Shown here: positions 1 through 8,970 of the stretch, piece after piece
Layout of the letters: each line of letters opens with the position of its first letter
Numbering within the stretch: position 1 is the first letter of the stretch
Assembly: GCA_910587715.1 (NCBI GenBank)
Contig: CAJUMV010000001.1
Coordinates: 124,001 to 188,000 of the forward strand
Origin: an uncultured Lachnospiraceae bacterium
GTDB taxonomy: Bacteria > Bacillota > Clostridia > Lachnospirales > Lachnospiraceae
Direction of reading: 5' to 3'
DNA: 64,000 bases
Program-made: the position numbers and the translations under genes
Notes under the pieces: generated by a model
The model's database searches: none
The model's input: the letters and a program-made list of their open reading frames with translations, nothing else
Told to the model about the DNA's origin: nothing

Positions 1-2
1 CG

Positions 3-1289
3 GAGCTTCACTTCGTGGTATGTATCGGTTTTTTGCTGTTCTGCACGATTTACAGCTTCTTGTTTGACTGGAACAGGGAGTTTATCAAAAGAGGCGTGCT
101 TGTCGAGTTTATAGCGGTTACCAAGTTCAATGTCTTTATGGAGCTGTCCGTAATGGCTTTCCTTTTTATGATGCAAAGGGGCGCGGATGTCTCCCGTCTG
201 GTGATGGGTTATTTTGCCATTCTGAATATCTTTATCGTATGGCTTGTGAGACTCGCCATGAAAAAGGCGCTGCGGGTCTGGTTCACCGCCAAGTCCAATA
301 TTGTCAAAATCATGATCATCACGAAGGATGCGGCGATGGAGAAAACGTTGTCTAAGCTGAAGGATGCCATGGATATCAACTATGAGATCGTGGCGCTTGC
401 CTGTGTGGACAAGGACAGGAAGGGCGAGACGGTGGAGGGCGTCGAGGTCAACGCAAATCGGGAAAACGTGCTCTCCATGGCAAGGCAGATGCCGCTGGAC
501 GAGGTGTTTATCAGCCTGCCGGATGAAGATATGGCATATGTAAAGCATATCATTTATGATTTGGAGTCCATGGGCGTGGCATGTCATTACAATATTGATA
601 TCATAGAAAGACCCAGCAAGGAAGTGCGGGTGGGAAGTTTCGCCGGGTTTACGGTGGTGACCTACTCCATCAACCATTTTGACTACAGGCGTATGGTAGT
701 GAAGCGGCTGATTGATATTGCAGGCGGTCTGGTGGGATGTTTAATAACGATTGTTATCACTCCTTTTGTGGCGCTTGCCATCAAGCTGGATTCGCCGGGA
801 CCGGTACTCTTTGCGCAGACGAGAATCGGGAAAAACGGGCGCCGCTTTAAGATTTATAAGTTCCGCTCCATGTATACGGATGCGGAGGTGAGAAAGAAAG
901 AGCTGGAAGCCCAGAACGAGATGCAGGGGCTTATGTTTAAGATGGAAAATGATCCGCGGATTACGAAGGTGGGGAAATTTATCAGAAAGACGAGCATCGA
1001 CGAGCTGCCGCAGTTTTTTAATATTGTGAAGGGCGATATGAGTCTGGTGGGTACCAGACCGCCGACAGAGGGCGAGTTCGAACAGTATAATTCTCACTAC
1101 AGGCGCAGGATTAGCATGACGCCGGGGCTCACGGGGCTTTGGCAGATCAGCGGCAGAAGTGAGATTGTGGATTTTGATGAGGTTGTGAAGCTGGATTTAG
1201 AGTATATCGACAACTGGACGCTGGGGCTGGATATCAAAATCCTGTTCCAGACGGTGTGGGTGGTGTTGACGGGCAGAGGGTCCAAATAG
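3..1289 (+). CDS. Polyprenyl glycosylphosphotransferase (initiating sugar transferase), 5' partial
   Basis: Transfers a sugar-1-phosphate from a nucleotide sugar to undecaprenyl phosphate, the first membrane step of glycan repeat-unit assembly. The frame is open to the left edge (codons read E-L-H-F before the GTG at 15), so the N-terminal membrane region is cut. Counting from that GTG, the visible part has membrane segments to about residue 80, a CoA-binding-like Rossmann region at about 90-215, a membrane anchor at about 232-255 and the catalytic domain to 424. The catalytic domain shows KFRSM (282-286), DELPQ (329-333), GDMSLVGTRP (340-349) and GLTGLWQ. It is WcaJ/CpsE-like, but the sugar donor cannot be read from sequence. 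Family confidence is very high. It is the first of a long co-directional series. Confidence 0.96.
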   Translation, partial: ELHFVVCIGFLLFCTIYSFLFDWNREFIKRGVLVEFIAVTKFNVFMELSVMAFLFMMQRGADVSRLVMGYFAILNIFIVWLVRLAMKKALRVWFTAKSNIVKIMIITKDAAMEKTLSKLKDAMDINYEIVALACVDKDRKGETVEGVEVNANRENVLSMARQMPLDEVFISLPDEDMAYVKHIIYDLESMGVACHYNIDIIERPSKEVRVGSFAGFTVVTYSINHFDYRRMVVKRLIDIAGGLVGCLITIVITPFVALAIKLDSPGPVLFAQTRIGKNGRRFKIYKFRSMYTDAEVRKKELEAQNEMQGLMFKMENDPRITKVGKFIRKTSIDELPQFFNIVKGDMSLVGTRPPTEGEFEQYNSHYRRRISMTPGLTGLWQISGRSEIVDFDEVVKLDLEYIDNWTLGLDIKILFQTVWVVLTGRGSK

Positions 1290-1352
1290 GGGACGACGCC
1301 CGGGACGATGAGTGAGAAATGACAGATGTGTCATGCATGAGGAGGAAAGAGC

Positions 1353-2411
1353 TTGCACGTATGTATGATTGTGCCAAATAAGGCGGTGAGGGGCGGGATC
1401 GCCTCTGTGGTGAACGGCTATCAGGGAAGTGAGCTAGAGGAACGCTGCCGCGTCACCTATATCGAATCCTATCAGGATGGCAGCAGGTGGGACAAGCTGC
1501 GAAAAGCCCTTAAGGGATATGTGGCTTTTTGCAGGCTGCTTCGGAAAGACCGTCCGGATTTGGTGCATATCCATTCGTCCTTTGGACCGAGCTTTTACCG
1601 GAAAATACCGTTTATCTATTTGAGCCGGTTCGCAAGAATTCCGGTTGTGAATCATATTCACGGAGCGGAGTTTGACACTTTTTATGAAAATGCTTCCACC
1701 TCCAAAAAGAGGAGGGTGCGCAGCGTTTATCAAAAATGTACACGGTTCATTGTGTTGTCAAAGGAATGGAGAAAAAAAATAGCGCAGATTGTTCCGGCGG
1801 ACAGAATCGATGTGATAGAGAATTATTGTGATTTGCCAAAGGAACGAAATCACGCCAAACGGAGGCAGAATCAGATATTGTTTCTCGGTGCGCTGGAAGA
1901 GAGAAAAGGATGTTATGACATACCCGTCATTTTTGAAAGCGTGAAGCAGAAATGCCCGGATGCGCGGCTTGTTATGGCGGGGGACGGGCAGATGCAGCAG
2001 ATAAAAGCGGCGTTTGCCGAAAAAAATCTCCTGTCTGACGTAAGGTTTACGGGGTGGGTGCGCGGACGGAAGAAGGAGACGCTGTTGGAGCAGAGTGCGG
2101 TCTTTCTTTTTCCGAGCTACAATGAAGGGATGCCAGTGGCGGTTTTGGAGGCTATGGGTTACGGTTTGGGCATTGTTACGACAACGGTAGGCGGCATCCC
2201 GCAATTAATCGCGCATGGAAAGAGCGGGTTTCTGGAAGCGCCCGGTGAGCTGACCGCTATGGCGGAAGATGTCAGCAGCCTTTTGCAGGATGAAGCGTTA
2301 TGCCGCAATATGGGAGAGCTGGCAAGGGAAACGGTAGAGCAAAAATACAGTTTAAGGATTCATCTGCAGAAATTGGAAGAGACTTACAGAAAGGCATATT
2401 TTACGAAATGA
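1353..2411 (+). CDS. GT4 family glycosyltransferase
   Basis: Retaining GT-B glycosyltransferase that would add a sugar to the lipid-linked repeat unit at the cytoplasmic face. The TTG start at 1353 is chosen because GGAGGAAAG lies at 1341-1349 with good spacing. The 352-residue length is normal. The N-terminal domain has the GGIASV loop near residue 15 and DLVHIHSSFG near 70. The C-terminal GT4 domain has FLGALEERKG, GDGQM, and the donor-site segment FPSYNEGMPVAVLEAMGYG followed by TTTVGGIPQLI. It ends in an ATGA overlap with the next gene, so the two are translationally coupled. Donor and acceptor are unknown. Confidence 0.95.
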   Translation: MHVCMIVPNKAVRGGIASVVNGYQGSELEERCRVTYIESYQDGSRWDKLRKALKGYVAFCRLLRKDRPDLVHIHSSFGPSFYRKIPFIYLSRFARIPVVNHIHGAEFDTFYENASTSKKRRVRSVYQKCTRFIVLSKEWRKKIAQIVPADRIDVIENYCDLPKERNHAKRRQNQILFLGALEERKGCYDIPVIFESVKQKCPDARLVMAGDGQMQQIKAAFAEKNLLSDVRFTGWVRGRKKETLLEQSAVFLFPSYNEGMPVAVLEAMGYGLGIVTTTVGGIPQLIAHGKSGFLEAPGELTAMAEDVSSLLQDEALCRNMGELARETVEQKYSLRIHLQKLEETYRKAYFTK

Positions 2412-2953
2412 ATGTAAAGTTGAAGGCTGCGAAAAGTTTGTTTAAAATAGCGTATTGGAAGTGCCGTTACGGTTCCCGGCTCAAAATGCCGTGGATACAG
2501 GGATTTGACCAGGTCTATCTGGAATTGTCCAGGCACGGGCAGATGTGTTTCGGGGAGAGAAATGAGAACCGGGGCAAAATGCATTTTATCTGCGCGGGCG
2601 ATGGTAGATTGGAGATAGGAAATCATGTGATTTATGCGATAGGCGGCTGCATTACATGCATGGGGCATATCAAAATAGGTGATTACTGCAGATTTGGCAA
2701 TAATGTAGTCATTGTGGACCATGACCATAATTTTAAGGGGCAGGGGGAGGAGTTCCTGATCGGGGAAATTACAATCGGCGACCGAGTCTGGATTGGCGCA
2801 AACTGCACTATCTTAAGGGGGGTGCATATCGGGGACGACTGCGTGATTGCGGCGGGAAGTGTGATTAGAAAAGATGTGCCGCCCCATACCATTTGTTATC
2901 AGAAAAGAGAAACGGTGTATGCCCCGATTTCATCAGAGAAAAAGGGAGTTTGA
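2408..2953 (+). CDS. Hexapeptide-repeat (LbH) acyltransferase
   Basis: A 181-residue left-handed beta-helix acyltransferase of the maltose/serine acetyltransferase type, probably O- or N-acetylating a sugar. The frame runs back to 2300, but the ATG at 2408 is preferred because it overlaps the previous stop as ATGA. Imperfect hexapeptide repeats run from about residue 65 (IGGCITCMGHIKIG, then FGNNVVIVDHDH, IGDRVWIGANCTIL, IGDDCVIAAGSV). The VDHDH segment carries the usual catalytic histidine region. The C-terminus has the VIRKDVPPHTI cap. It sits among glycosyltransferases, so a repeat-unit acetylation role is inferred; the sugar is unknown. Confidence 0.92.
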   Translation: MNVKLKAAKSLFKIAYWKCRYGSRLKMPWIQGFDQVYLELSRHGQMCFGERNENRGKMHFICAGDGRLEIGNHVIYAIGGCITCMGHIKIGDYCRFGNNVVIVDHDHNFKGQGEEFLIGEITIGDRVWIGANCTILRGVHIGDDCVIAAGSVIRKDVPPHTICYQKRETVYAPISSEKKGV

Positions 2954-2959
2954 CGAAAA

Positions 2960-3979
2960 GTGGAACAGATCAGCGTGATTGTCCCGGTGCACAACGGGGC
3001 GTCTTATCTGGAAGCGTGCATTGACAGCATTCTAGCGCAGGATTACGAAGCGCTGGAAGTGCTTATCATCAACGACGGCTCTACGGACGATACGGCGGCG
3101 CTCTGCGAGCGGCTGTGCGGGCAGTATGCCTGTCTGCGGGTGATTACGCTGCCGGATTTGGGCGTTTCGTCAGCGCGTAACCGCGGGCTGGAGCAGGCGA
3201 AGGGCGCATATATTATGTTTGTGGACGCCGACGACAGGCTGCGCCCGGGAGTGCTTAAGAGTCTGCACGGGCTGTTATGCCGGACGGACAGTGATATGGC
3301 AGGCTGCTGCTTTGCTGTATGGGGAACGCCGGAAGGATGGGAAAAGCTGCGTACAGGGAAAACAATGCCGGAAGAGCTGACAGGCGAACAGGCAGGGAAA
3401 ATATATAATAGTGACTGCTACTTAAAAGAGAACATACTGCGGGGGAATACGCGCTGCTGGAGTAAGCTCTACAGGCGGGAGCTTATCGGACAGGTACGGT
3501 TTCGAGAGGGACTGACCATCGGTGAAGATATGCTGTTTCTTGTGGAGCTTTTGCCGCGTATGCGGCAGGCGGTGGAGACGTCTTATCCCGGTTACGGATA
3601 TTATCAGAATCCAAAAGGGGCGATGCACAGACCTTTTACTCCGTCTTATATGGATCAGATTTACTGCTGGGAGATGGCGCGTGAGCTGATTGTGAAGCGG
3701 GATTCCACGCTGTCGGTGCAGGCAGACGCCCAGATTATGGTGGCGGTCATGCTGACGGCGGGAAAGATTGCCCTGCTGTCCGGGAAGGAGCGCAGGCGGG
3801 CAAAAGAGTATGTGCGGGTGTGCCACAGGAAAATGAAGGATATGGCCGATAAAGGGGCGTGTTACCCCTATCTGCCGGCGGGTTATGGCGTGAAGGTGCG
3901 GTTGTTTGAGCGTCTGCCGTGGCTTTATGTATGGCTGTACGGATGCCGTAAATTCTTTCAGAATGGAGAAAGCAAATGA
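2960..3979 (+). CDS. GT2 family glycosyltransferase
   Basis: Inverting GT-A enzyme of 339 residues. The GTG start at 2960 lies six bases after the previous stop, with AAAGGGAG at 2942-2948. The family signature is at the N-terminus: ISVIVPVHNGASYLEACIDS, then IINDGSTDDT near residue 36, GVSSARNRGLEQAKG near 75, and the metal-binding VDADDR near 92. The C-terminal half carries the GEDMLFLVELL segment common in capsule GT2 enzymes. It ends in an ATGA overlap with a second GT2 that shares its layout, so the pair may have arisen by duplication. Acceptor and donor are unknown. Confidence 0.95.
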   Translation: MEQISVIVPVHNGASYLEACIDSILAQDYEALEVLIINDGSTDDTAALCERLCGQYACLRVITLPDLGVSSARNRGLEQAKGAYIMFVDADDRLRPGVLKSLHGLLCRTDSDMAGCCFAVWGTPEGWEKLRTGKTMPEELTGEQAGKIYNSDCYLKENILRGNTRCWSKLYRRELIGQVRFREGLTIGEDMLFLVELLPRMRQAVETSYPGYGYYQNPKGAMHRPFTPSYMDQIYCWEMARELIVKRDSTLSVQADAQIMVAVMLTAGKIALLSGKERRRAKEYVRVCHRKMKDMADKGACYPYLPAGYGVKVRLFERLPWLYVWLYGCRKFFQNGESK

Positions 3980-4998
3980 AGAGGACAAATCCGTTAATCA
4001 GTATCATTGTGCCTGTATACAACAAAGAGGCGTACTTGCGGGAATGTGTGGACAGTGTTCTGGAGCAGACTTATCGGCGCATCGAGGTAATTCTGGTGGA
4101 CGACGAGTCCACGGACAAGAGCGGCGCGGTCTGCGACGAATTTGGGCGGGCGGATGTGAGGGTGCGCGTCATCCATCAGAAGAACGGCGGTCCCACCGCG
4201 GCGTGTGTGACGGGCATGAAGGCGGCGTCCGGCGGGTATTATATGTTTGTGGACAGCGACGACTATCTGGAGCCGGAGATGCTTGCGCAGATGGTCGAGC
4301 GTCTGGCGGGCGTGCCCGGAGAGCTTGTCTGCTGCAATCATGTGGTGGAGAAGCAGCGGGGGACGGAGAAGATGAAGAGCGCAGCGGAGCCCGGCATTTA
4401 CGAGGGAGACAGGCTGCGGGAACAGATTAAGGCAAAGCTGATTGGGGAGGAGAAAAAGGTCGTTCCCCTCTCAAGGTGCATGAAGCTGTGCGAAAAATCC
4501 CTGTTTGAAGGGAATGAAACATATTATGACTACAGTCTCCGCTTTGGGGATGACACGAACCTGATGTATCCCGCTCTGCTTGCAAGCCGCCGGGTCGTCA
4601 TCATGAAGGGCGCTTATTACTATCATTACCGCTATGTGGAAGGTTCTTTGGTGCATGGCTACGACGAGGGGCTTTTTGTGGGTGTGGAGCGGCTGATGGA
4701 GGCGGTGAAGCGGACGGCGGAGGAGAAAAAGGCGCCGGATGCCGAGGGTGCCGCTGCACGGGAACACTGCTACATGCTTATGTATGTGATGAAAAACGAA
4801 CTGCGAAGCCCCGGAAAGGGTTACAGGAAGCGGATTCAGTCGATTTTCGGGGATGAGCAAATCAGGGCGATGCTGCAGAACACACCGATTACGGTGACGG
4901 AGCGCGCGAACCAGCTTCTGTATCTGGGCATGATGTATCCCGGCGGTGTGCTGCTGCGGGTGCTGCGGCTCGTCCTTCGCATCTATGACCGGAAGTAA
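3976..4998 (+). CDS. GT2 family glycosyltransferase
   Basis: A 340-residue GT-A enzyme of the same family as the gene before it, with which it overlaps by four bases. The N-terminal signature is ISIIVPVYNKEAYLRECVDS, then ILVDDESTDKSG, and the DxD-type FVDSDDYLEPEM near residue 92. GDDTNLMYPALLA in the second half matches the conserved acidic segment of this family. The fold is certain; substrate assignment is not possible. It is followed by a 68-base gap before the fucosyltransferase. Confidence 0.95.
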   Translation: MKRTNPLISIIVPVYNKEAYLRECVDSVLEQTYRRIEVILVDDESTDKSGAVCDEFGRADVRVRVIHQKNGGPTAACVTGMKAASGGYYMFVDSDDYLEPEMLAQMVERLAGVPGELVCCNHVVEKQRGTEKMKSAAEPGIYEGDRLREQIKAKLIGEEKKVVPLSRCMKLCEKSLFEGNETYYDYSLRFGDDTNLMYPALLASRRVVIMKGAYYYHYRYVEGSLVHGYDEGLFVGVERLMEAVKRTAEEKKAPDAEGAAAREHCYMLMYVMKNELRSPGKGYRKRIQSIFGDEQIRAMLQNTPITVTERANQLLYLGMMYPGGVLLRVLRLVLRIYDRK

Positions 4999-5066
4999 GC
5001 CGGCAGGGGATGCGATACGGCAGCGCGTTTTACGGGGAAATCACAGGGAAGCGGGATGGAGACGGC

Positions 5067-5978
5067 ATGATTATCATAAGAGTGATGGGCGGGCTGGGCA
5101 ATCAACTGCAGCAGTACGCCCTGTGTAGAAAATTTCAGAGTCTCGGCGTCGAAACAAAGCTGGACCTTTCCTGGTTTTCGAGGAGAAGTCAGCAGTCGGC
5201 GGCGGCGCCCAGAAAGCTGGCTCTCGCCGACTTTGAAGGGCTTTCTCTGGAAACGGCTTCCGAAGAGGAAGTGCGGGCGCTTCTCGGGAGAGCCTATGAG
5301 GAAAAGGCGGGTCTGGCGGAAAAAATGAAGAAACGGCTTGCGCCGGAAAAGATGCCGCTGTTTGAGGAATCGGAAATGTACCATCCGCAGATTTTCTCAT
5401 GGCGGGAGCGTTATCTGGTCGGCTATTGGGCTTGTGAAGCATATTATGCGGATATTTTAGACAGGCTTCGGGAGGAAATCCGATTTCCCGAAAGCGGCGA
5501 TGCCCGAAACCGGGAGGCGATGGCAGAGATGTCGGCGCAGCCTTCCGTCAGCATCCATGTCCGCAGAGGGGATTATCTGGACGCTGCCAATGTATCCATG
5601 TTTGGCGGTATCTGTACGGAAGCATATTATGACGCATGTGTCAAGCTTATAAAAGAAAAGTGTCCCGACGCGGTTTTCTATGTCTTTTCGGATGACGCGG
5701 ATTATGTGCGCGCGCATTTTAAAGGCGGAGAGTTTCATATCGTGGACTGGAACCGGGAAGAGAACAGCTTTTACGACATGCAGCTGATGAGCTGCTGTCA
5801 GCACAATATCTGCGCGAACAGCACATTCAGTTTCTGGGGAGCGCGCCTAAACGGCAATCCCGAAAAAATCATGCTCCGCCCTTCCATCCACAAAAATACC
5901 CAGACCTGTGTTCCGGAAGAAATGCAAAAGCTGTGGGCAGGCTGGACCCTCGTAACCCCGCAGGGGACGCTCATTTGA
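5067..5978 (+). CDS. GT11 alpha-1,2-fucosyltransferase family
   Basis: GDP-fucose-dependent transferase (303 residues) of family GT11, which usually makes alpha-1,2-fucosyl links. The start at ATG 5067 gives the family N-terminus with the GGLGNQ donor motif at residues 8-13; the frame extends upstream to 5010 but that adds no conserved sequence. HVRRGDY is at 164-170, and NSTFSFWGARLNG near the C-terminus is the third family motif. A fucose-containing branch is therefore likely. The stop codon (5976-5978) lies inside the -35 element of the promoter for the next gene. Confidence 0.93.
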   Translation: MIIIRVMGGLGNQLQQYALCRKFQSLGVETKLDLSWFSRRSQQSAAAPRKLALADFEGLSLETASEEEVRALLGRAYEEKAGLAEKMKKRLAPEKMPLFEESEMYHPQIFSWRERYLVGYWACEAYYADILDRLREEIRFPESGDARNREAMAEMSAQPSVSIHVRRGDYLDAANVSMFGGICTEAYYDACVKLIKEKCPDAVFYVFSDDADYVRAHFKGGEFHIVDWNREENSFYDMQLMSCCQHNICANSTFSFWGARLNGNPEKIMLRPSIHKNTQTCVPEEMQKLWAGWTLVTPQGTLI

Positions 5979-6003
5979 TATGAAAGGAAAATGATGGTAT
6001 AAT
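5975..6003 (+). promoter_or_regulatory. Sigma-A type promoter
   Basis: TTGATA at 5975-5980 and a perfect TATAAT at 5998-6003 are separated by 17 bases. This is the best promoter match in the window and lies in its longest intergenic gap. Predicted transcription starts near 6010, leaving about 150 bases of leader before the gene at 6160. The -35 overlaps the stop codon of the fucosyltransferase. Start of a new transcription unit is inferred. Confidence 0.72.
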
Positions 6004-6040
6004 GTCCGCGATGGCAATGAGCAGTGCCAGACGGTAAGAT

Positions 6041-6071
6041 GACAAAATGGCTGCTTGCAGACAATTTTGTC
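6041..6071 (+). promoter_or_regulatory. Leader hairpin 1 (interrupted palindrome)
   Basis: GACAAAAT (6041-6048) pairs exactly with ATTTTGTC (6064-6071), and an inner CTG/CAG pair (6051-6053 with 6058-6060) fits within the loop. It lies about 30 bases downstream of the predicted transcription start. No T-run follows, so it is not a classical terminator. It could be an operator palindrome or an RNA stability or regulatory element; function is unknown. Confidence 0.4.
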
Positions 6072-6101
6072 AGATTAGCGGATGATAGGGCGAAGCCCGC
6101 G

Positions 6102-6130
6102 AGCGAGGAAAACCGCAGGTTTTTCGAGCT
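6102..6130 (+). promoter_or_regulatory. Leader hairpin 2 (imperfect)
   Basis: AGC...AAAACC (6102-6114) can pair with GGTTTT...GCT (6118-6130) around a GCA loop, with about 10 of 13 positions matched. It ends 15 bases before the AGGAAAGG ribosome site of the next gene, so folding could affect translation. The A-rich left arm and T-rich right arm also resemble a weak intrinsic terminator or attenuator. Only the complementarity is observed. Confidence 0.3.
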
Positions 6131-6159
6131 TACACTGCGGAGTTAGGAAAGGCAACACT

Positions 6160-7365
6160 ATGAACTACAGCAATGACAAAATGGTAATGTATTTACACGG
6201 CGGCAGCGGCAATCACGGCTGTGAGGCGATTGTCAACAGCACCTGCCATATGATAGAAGAGATTCCCAAGCTTCTTGTGACCAACAGCGAGCAGGAGGAC
6301 AGACATTATTCGGTGGAACCGCTCTGCGAGATTCTTGAGGAGCGCAAGATTGCAGAGCATTTTTTTGCCCATGTGTGGTATTACGTCTGGCGCAAGGTGT
6401 TTCGTGACCCCGAATCCTTTATGCGCTATCGTTTTCGTGATGTGATGGGGAAAAATCTGGCGCCCCTCTACCTCTCCATCGGCGGGGATATGTACTGTTA
6501 CGAGCTGTCAAAGAAGGAAGCGATTACCGCCAACAGCGCGTTTAACAGGGCGGGGGCGAAGACCGTCCTCTGGGGCTGTTCTCTGGAGCCAGAGCTTCTG
6601 CAGGAGCCGGAGGTGGTGGAGGACATGAAGCGGTATGCGCTGATTACGCCGAGGGAGTCGATTACGACACAGGCGCTCGCGGCGGCAGGAGTGACGGAAA
6701 ACGTGAAGCAGTTTCCTGACCCAGCCTTTGCGCTGGAGCCGGAGAAAACGAAGCTGCCCTTTGGATTCAGCGAAGGAAACACCATCGGCATCAACATCAG
6801 CCCGATGATTCTGAAATATGAAGAAAAGAATGGAATTACGATAGAAAATTACCGCAAACTAATTGACCATATTCTGGAGACGACGGACTGCCATATCGCG
6901 CTGATTCCCCATGTGATGTGGAAAAATAATGACGACAGACTGACCATACATGAGCTTTACGGCGTCTATCAGGGAAATGACAGGGTGGTGAAGTTTGAGG
7001 ACATGTCCTGTCAGAAGCTTAAATATGTGATTTCCAAATGCCGCGCCTTTATCGGGGCGAGGACACACGCAACTATCGCCGCCTACTCATCCATGGTTCC
7101 CACGCTGGTGGTGGGGTATTCCGTGAAGGCGAGGGGAATCGCGCAGGATTTGTTTGGCGATTCGGCGCATTATGTGCTTCCCGTGCAGACTCTCTCCGAC
7201 TCGGAGGAGCTGATTGGCGCTTTTGAGTGGATGATGGAGAGAGAGGATGAGATCCGGGGACGATTGCGGGAGATTATGCCGGATTACTGCAAAAAGGCGG
7301 CTGCGGCGGGAGAAGAGCTGCGCAGGCTGTGGCGGGACCTGCATGAGAGCAGGGCGGAGCAGTAA
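6160..7365 (+). CDS. Polysaccharide pyruvyl transferase family protein
   Basis: A 401-residue protein of the CsaB/PssM-like pyruvyltransferase family, which adds pyruvate ketals to sugars from phosphoenolpyruvate. The ATG at 6160 is chosen because AGGAAAGG lies at 6145-6152; the frame is open to 6082 but that part is leader sequence containing a hairpin. The N-terminus has YLHGGSGNHGCEAI, the family glycine-rich start. Mid-protein there is SIGGDMYCYELSKKEA and KTVLWGCSLEPELL. The C-terminal half has FIGARTHATIAAYSSMVPT and VVGYSVKARGIAQDLFG, the conserved R-x-H and SxKxxG elements. Some family members act on other acceptors, so pyruvylation is the best guess rather than certain. Confidence 0.9.
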   Translation: MNYSNDKMVMYLHGGSGNHGCEAIVNSTCHMIEEIPKLLVTNSEQEDRHYSVEPLCEILEERKIAEHFFAHVWYYVWRKVFRDPESFMRYRFRDVMGKNLAPLYLSIGGDMYCYELSKKEAITANSAFNRAGAKTVLWGCSLEPELLQEPEVVEDMKRYALITPRESITTQALAAAGVTENVKQFPDPAFALEPEKTKLPFGFSEGNTIGINISPMILKYEEKNGITIENYRKLIDHILETTDCHIALIPHVMWKNNDDRLTIHELYGVYQGNDRVVKFEDMSCQKLKYVISKCRAFIGARTHATIAAYSSMVPTLVVGYSVKARGIAQDLFGDSAHYVLPVQTLSDSEELIGAFEWMMEREDEIRGRLREIMPDYCKKAAAAGEELRRLWRDLHESRAEQ

Positions 7366-7407
7366 ACCGTTCCCTGGCTGCGGGAGACAGGCTGAAGGTA
7401 AAGGAAC

Positions 7408-8970
7408 ATGGGTAGAATACAGAAAGCCGGAAAAAATATCATATTCGGATACATCAGCAATCTGGTGATTCTGCTGGTGAATTTTATTCAGAGGACCGTT
7501 TTTATCTATGTGCTCGGCAGGACACTGTCAGGGGTAAACGGCGTCTATACTGATGTATTAAGCGTCCTGTCACTGACGGAGCTCGGAATCGGCACAGCAT
7601 TAAATTACAGCCTGTATAAGCCGGTGGCGGAGCACGATATTGAGAAGATTAAATCCTACATGCGCTTCTACAAGAAGGCGTATCTGACGATTGCAGGTGT
7701 AATCGCGGTTTTGGGGATAGGTATTTCCCCATTTTTAAAGTATATTTTAAAGAATCCGGGTAATCTGACAGTAAGGGAATTGACCCTGTACTATTATCTG
7801 TTCCTTTTTAACACGGTGATTAGTTATTTCGTTACTTATAAATACAGCCTGGTAAACGCGGAGCAGAAAAATTATATTCAAACTAATATTACCACCCTGA
7901 CGAAGCTGGCGACGGCAACGGTGCAGATTGCGGTTTTGCTGCTTTTCAGGAATTTTTTATTTTATCTGCTGGCACAGTCCATCGTGGAGCTTTTACAGAA
8001 AATATTTGTGACGGTTTATCTGAACAGGCTCTACCCTTATCTTCGCGATAAGGATGTAAAGAAGCTTACAGCAGAGGAAACGCAGGTGGTCGCCACCAAG
8101 ACGAAGGCGTTGATCTGCCATAAGATTGGTGATGTGGCAAGGCTGCAGACGGATAAAATTATCATTTCGTCCTTTGTCAACGTGGATACGGCGGCCGTTG
8201 TAGACAACTATGTCTATATCATTACTTATGTGGGAAATTTTGTAAATATTATTTTCGATTCGGCGATTTCCGGCTTTGGCAATGTGGTGGCAACGGAGTC
8301 AAAGGAGAGACAGTATCTGCTTTTTAAGGTATACCGCTTTTTTGCCTGCTGGCTTTTCGGATTCGGCGCAGTGGGCTTTTTCCATCTGCTCACTCCTTTT
8401 ATCGGCGGGGTGTGGCTGCGGGACGCCGGTTGGACGCTGCCGCAGGTGACGGTGACGCTTCTGGTAATGGATTTCTATCTGAAGGGGGGGCGCACGGTGC
8501 TCCTGAATTTTAAGATTGCGTCAGGGCTTTTCGAGCAGGACCGTTTTCTTCCGCTGATACAGGGCGCCGTCAATCTGGTGGTTTCGATTGCGCTGGTAAT
8601 AAAAATCGGCGTGGTGGGCGTTTATGTGGGGACGTTAGTGTCCGGCATTCTTGCGAACCTGATTCGTCCCGGCATTATCTACCGGGTCTGCTTTGAGAAA
8701 AAGGCGGGCGCCTATTTTAAAGATTCTCTCAAATATATAGGCGTGATTGTGGCGGTGGGGGCGGTGATTACACCAATTCGTCATGTGGTTATGGGGGAGG
8801 TTACGATGCTTACCTTTGCCCTGATGGTGGTTTTGATTACGATGCTTTACAATTTGGTATTTCTGGCGGTGTTCCACAGGACGGAGGAGTTTTCTTACCT
8901 GTGGGATGCGGTGGCAGCAAGGGTTCCGGCATTGGGGAGAATATCCCGGAAGGGAGGTTCGCATGAATAA
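7408..8970 (+). CDS. Polysaccharide flippase, Wzx/MATE-like
   Basis: A 520-residue polytopic membrane protein with about 12-14 hydrophobic segments across its length, matching the Wzx/RfbX flippase family that moves lipid-linked repeat units across the membrane. The N-terminus (KNIIFGYISNLVILLVNFIQ) and the AEQKNYIQTNI segment near residue 150 are typical of Clostridia Wzx proteins. Start ATG 7408 has AAAGGA just upstream. The next gene begins eight bases before this one ends. A run of seven G (8484-8490) lies inside the coding region, in frame. Together with the polymerase at 10106 it points to a Wzx/Wzy pathway. Confidence 0.93.
   Translation: MGRIQKAGKNIIFGYISNLVILLVNFIQRTVFIYVLGRTLSGVNGVYTDVLSVLSLTELGIGTALNYSLYKPVAEHDIEKIKSYMRFYKKAYLTIAGVIAVLGIGISPFLKYILKNPGNLTVRELTLYYYLFLFNTVISYFVTYKYSLVNAEQKNYIQTNITTLTKLATATVQIAVLLLFRNFLFYLLAQSIVELLQKIFVTVYLNRLYPYLRDKDVKKLTAEETQVVATKTKALICHKIGDVARLQTDKIIISSFVNVDTAAVVDNYVYIITYVGNFVNIIFDSAISGFGNVVATESKERQYLLFKVYRFFACWLFGFGAVGFFHLLTPFIGGVWLRDAGWTLPQVTVTLLVMDFYLKGGRTVLLNFKIASGLFEQDRFLPLIQGAVNLVVSIALVIKIGVVGVYVGTLVSGILANLIRPGIIYRVCFEKKAGAYFKDSLKYIGVIVAVGAVITPIRHVVMGEVTMLTFALMVVLITMLYNLVFLAVFHRTEEFSYLWDAVAARVPALGRISRKGGSHE
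8484..8490 (+). repeat. G7 homopolymer inside wzx-like gene
   Basis: Seven consecutive G encode K-G-G-R in frame. It is shorter than the two G10 tracts elsewhere in this locus and may be below the length where slippage is frequent. Noted as a possible proto-contingency site only. Confidence 0.5.

Noticed and set aside
1319..1334. Perfect small hairpin ATGACA-GATG-TGTCAT before the GT4 gene at 1353
   Set aside because: The stem is only six base pairs with no T-run, and lies too close to the ribosome site to be more than a chance palindrome.
2300..2407. Upstream in-frame extension of the hexapeptide acyltransferase
   Set aside because: It lies within the preceding GT4 gene in another frame and adds no homology; the ATGA overlap start at 2408 is better.
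6082..6159. Upstream extension of the pyruvyltransferase-like gene
   Set aside because: The extension covers a leader hairpin and lies before the AGGAAAGG ribosome site of the ATG at 6160; its translation has no homology.
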